A stretch of DNA of 64,000 nucleotides, taken from Candidatus Omnitrophota bacterium (GTDB lineage Bacteria; Omnitrophota; Omnitrophia; Omnitrophales; Aquincolibacteriaceae). The notes under the pieces were generated by a model. It did no database searches. It was not told the origin of the DNA and was given only the letters and a program-made list of their open reading frames with translations. Shown in pieces: positions 15,001-18,000 of the stretch. A program made the position numbers and the translations under genes. Positions within the stretch are counted from its first letter, which is position 1, and each line of letters starts with the position of its first letter. Where the stretch lies: positions 1-64,000 of the forward strand of contig JACPXK010000021.1 in the NCBI GenBank assembly GCA_016196565.1, given 5' to 3'.

Positions 15001-18000
15001 ATTGAAGAAGAGCGCATGACAATGCTGGGTAATCTTGCCATTGCCAGTTCTCCTCATGCCATTATTGCCTGGGTGTTGAGGGATGATTTTGCCGAATTAT
15101 TTTACGAGCTTCAATTGATTAATTCACTATTCGGGAATTGGCCGGTCGGACAGATCGTGGCTATTGTGGAAATCGCCGAGCAGTTTGGACTTGGTTCCGC
15201 AAAGGGATTTATGGAAATCGTCAGAAAATCCGTGGCGCAATATGGCGCTTTGACTGGCGACTTTTATAAATTTCGTGAAGAAATCTTAAATACTGGTTTG
15301 TTTGATTCGGACCTTTTAAATCTCCTTTTTTCGAAAAAATCTAGAACAATACGCCGGATTGCAGGCCGATTGTATCAGGGGCATACAGGACTCGATCCTC
15401 GCCAGGGGTCTCTTTCCGCCCTAAGGAAACAAATTCAAATTTTGCGGGATAGAGATTTGATCTTGACAGAGAAAGGGCTTCACCGCCGCTCCGAAGTGCG
15501 GAAAATATCAAATCAGAAGCGAATATGGAATCCCTCTTTTCCCAATAGGACGAGCTTATTTTCCCAATCGGAAGGACGATTTTCCATGAGAAAATTTTTA
15601 AGGGCAACAATGATATTTTTAGACCAGGGGGGATGGATGCGCAGCAGAATAATACCGTTAGTTTCTGAGAAAGGGAGAGTTATAAAATCTTTATCATGGG
15701 AAATGATAACGGCATTTTCTTTTTTAGCGGCTTGGATAAGAGCCATGTCTTTTGTGCCCTGGGGGAGTCTTACAATAGTATGGCCAAGGGATCGAAGGGC
15801 ATCATCGACGAGAGGAGAAACATTCTCATCGAGAAGAAATTTCATGGATGGAAAATTACTCCGCGTGTTTAAAAGTTATATATTCAGAATTTTTGGCGAT
15901 TTCCGCGGCATAATGCAAAGCGGCGCGGATATGGTCTCGCGTCAGGTTGGGGTAATGACGAATGATCTCCTCATAAGAAGCGCCGTCCTCAAGCATTTCA
16001 AGGACAAGGTAAAGCATGATTCGGCTGGGCTGATTATTGATACGAAAACAGGGTTTGCCGCGGCAGATATCTGGCGTAATAGAAATAAACTGTTTGAACG
16101 TTTCTTCATCCATCATGGGCCGGAAGATAGCACAAAACCCCCTAAGGGTCAAGAAGGTGATCTTGCTTCTCCGCGCTCCGAAGTGCGAAGCGATGAAGTC
16201 GAAATTCCCGAAAATCCCGAGGAATTCAAAAAATACTTTATCGATAATAAAATTTTTAACAAGCTACGTTGGTTTTACTCAAAAAAAATAGTTGATATGT
16301 TTAACTTTTCCAATCTTCCCACGCAAAAATTTGAGCGGATAGAGACGGAAGGTTCCGTGATTCTTATCCCTGAAGAAAATACTCCGGAGGCAAAGGAAGG
16401 AATTTTTTACAAAGCGTGGAAAAAAGGATTTACCATTGAAGACTTGAAATTATCCATTCAGGATCGGGACTGGGCGAAGAGAGTTTTCGGCAGCGACCTA
16501 TTACTTCAAGAAATGGACGTGCTTTCTTATGCGGCAGATTTTAAAGACTCCATGGTGGAAAAAGGTTACGCCCCAAGGTTGCTTTCGTTTGGGCTTGATG
16601 TTAGAAAAAATAAAAGGGGGGAAGCTACTCTAAGTCTTTATCTTAGATTAAAAGGATTGCCTGCCGCCGAAAGTTTGCATTATGCCAAATCTCATCTTAG
16701 TCTTCCCGAAAAAATCGATGCACTTATTAAATCTAATGAGGCATTGGAATATATTCACCAAAGACAATATCTTCATAATGATGTTAAGCCTGGAAATATT
16801 TTAGTAAAAAAGAATGATAATGGTGAAACACAAGTCATGTTCATCGATTTTGCTTTGAGCTTCATCACATCAAAAAAGTACGTCGGTGTGCAAACGGAGG
16901 AGGATAAAGAGTTGCAAAGTGTATTTGGGAATTTTATTTATGGAACACCAGGTTTCGCTGCTCCTGGCTGGGTTCGTTCCAAACAAACGGATATTTATAG
17001 TTTTGTTCAAACCATTAAAGACGTAATCGGTAAGGAGCAGATAAACAATTTTCCTCGTTTGGCGGATTTAGTGAGAATCGTTGATAATTTTCAATCCCAA
17101 GGAGATTTTGTAGCGCGAGCTGATGAAATGCCGAGTTTGGAAATGTTCAAACAAATTCTTCGCGAAGCACAGTCCCGTTCCGAAGTGCGAAATGTTAAAA
17201 CAGACAAAGAATATTTGCGAATGGAAGATCTTTTGGCTGTTCAACCTACTTTTAAGAAAATTTTGGGAACTCTTCGAAAAGATTTTAGGAAACGGCAGGT
17301 TTATCGATCGCTCGTCATCTTACGTGGTTTGGAAAATCCAAAAAAATGGCCATTCCCAACCGGTGAAGTACGCCAATACGCAATCAGACTTTCCCAAATG
17401 ACATTGAGGGAATTAAAAGGAGAAGCATTGAAATACAAAAATGAAGGCGGTCTTATGGATGTTGATGAAATGGTTGCTGCTATTTTGCGTTACGCCGACA
17501 ATATAGGGCATTTTATGGCCCATACTTCGCCCCTTGCTTTAGATGAAAGTGATCTTGAAGAAATGAGCCAGGAAGATTCCGGAGTTAAAGAAAGATATCA
17601 TCAAGCCGTTCTAAAAGGCCAAATGGCGGCGGCATTTTTAAGGGAATTTTTTTATCGTTGGGATAATAAACCCAAACCACGTTCTCATAAATTATTTCGC
17701 TCGGAGGTGCGTCGAAGGGAGCGGCTCAACGCGAGGATGTCAGCTTCTGAGTGGCTTAGAACAAATTTGAATCGCAGGACAAAAAGGGCAGCGACAACTT
17801 TTACCTCGAGGACATTGCCGGCTCGATTTTGGGAATTGGATAAGATGATCGGCAAACTCGAAGCAAACAAATGGCGTGAAAAAATGTTGGATGGCTTGCT
17901 CGGAGTAAAGCCTGCTTTGGCAGAGCAATCGAATGCTGTGATTCCTGAAGATGCGAGGGAAGTGATGAAGCATTTTGGGATCAAGCCCACCAGCCTTCGC

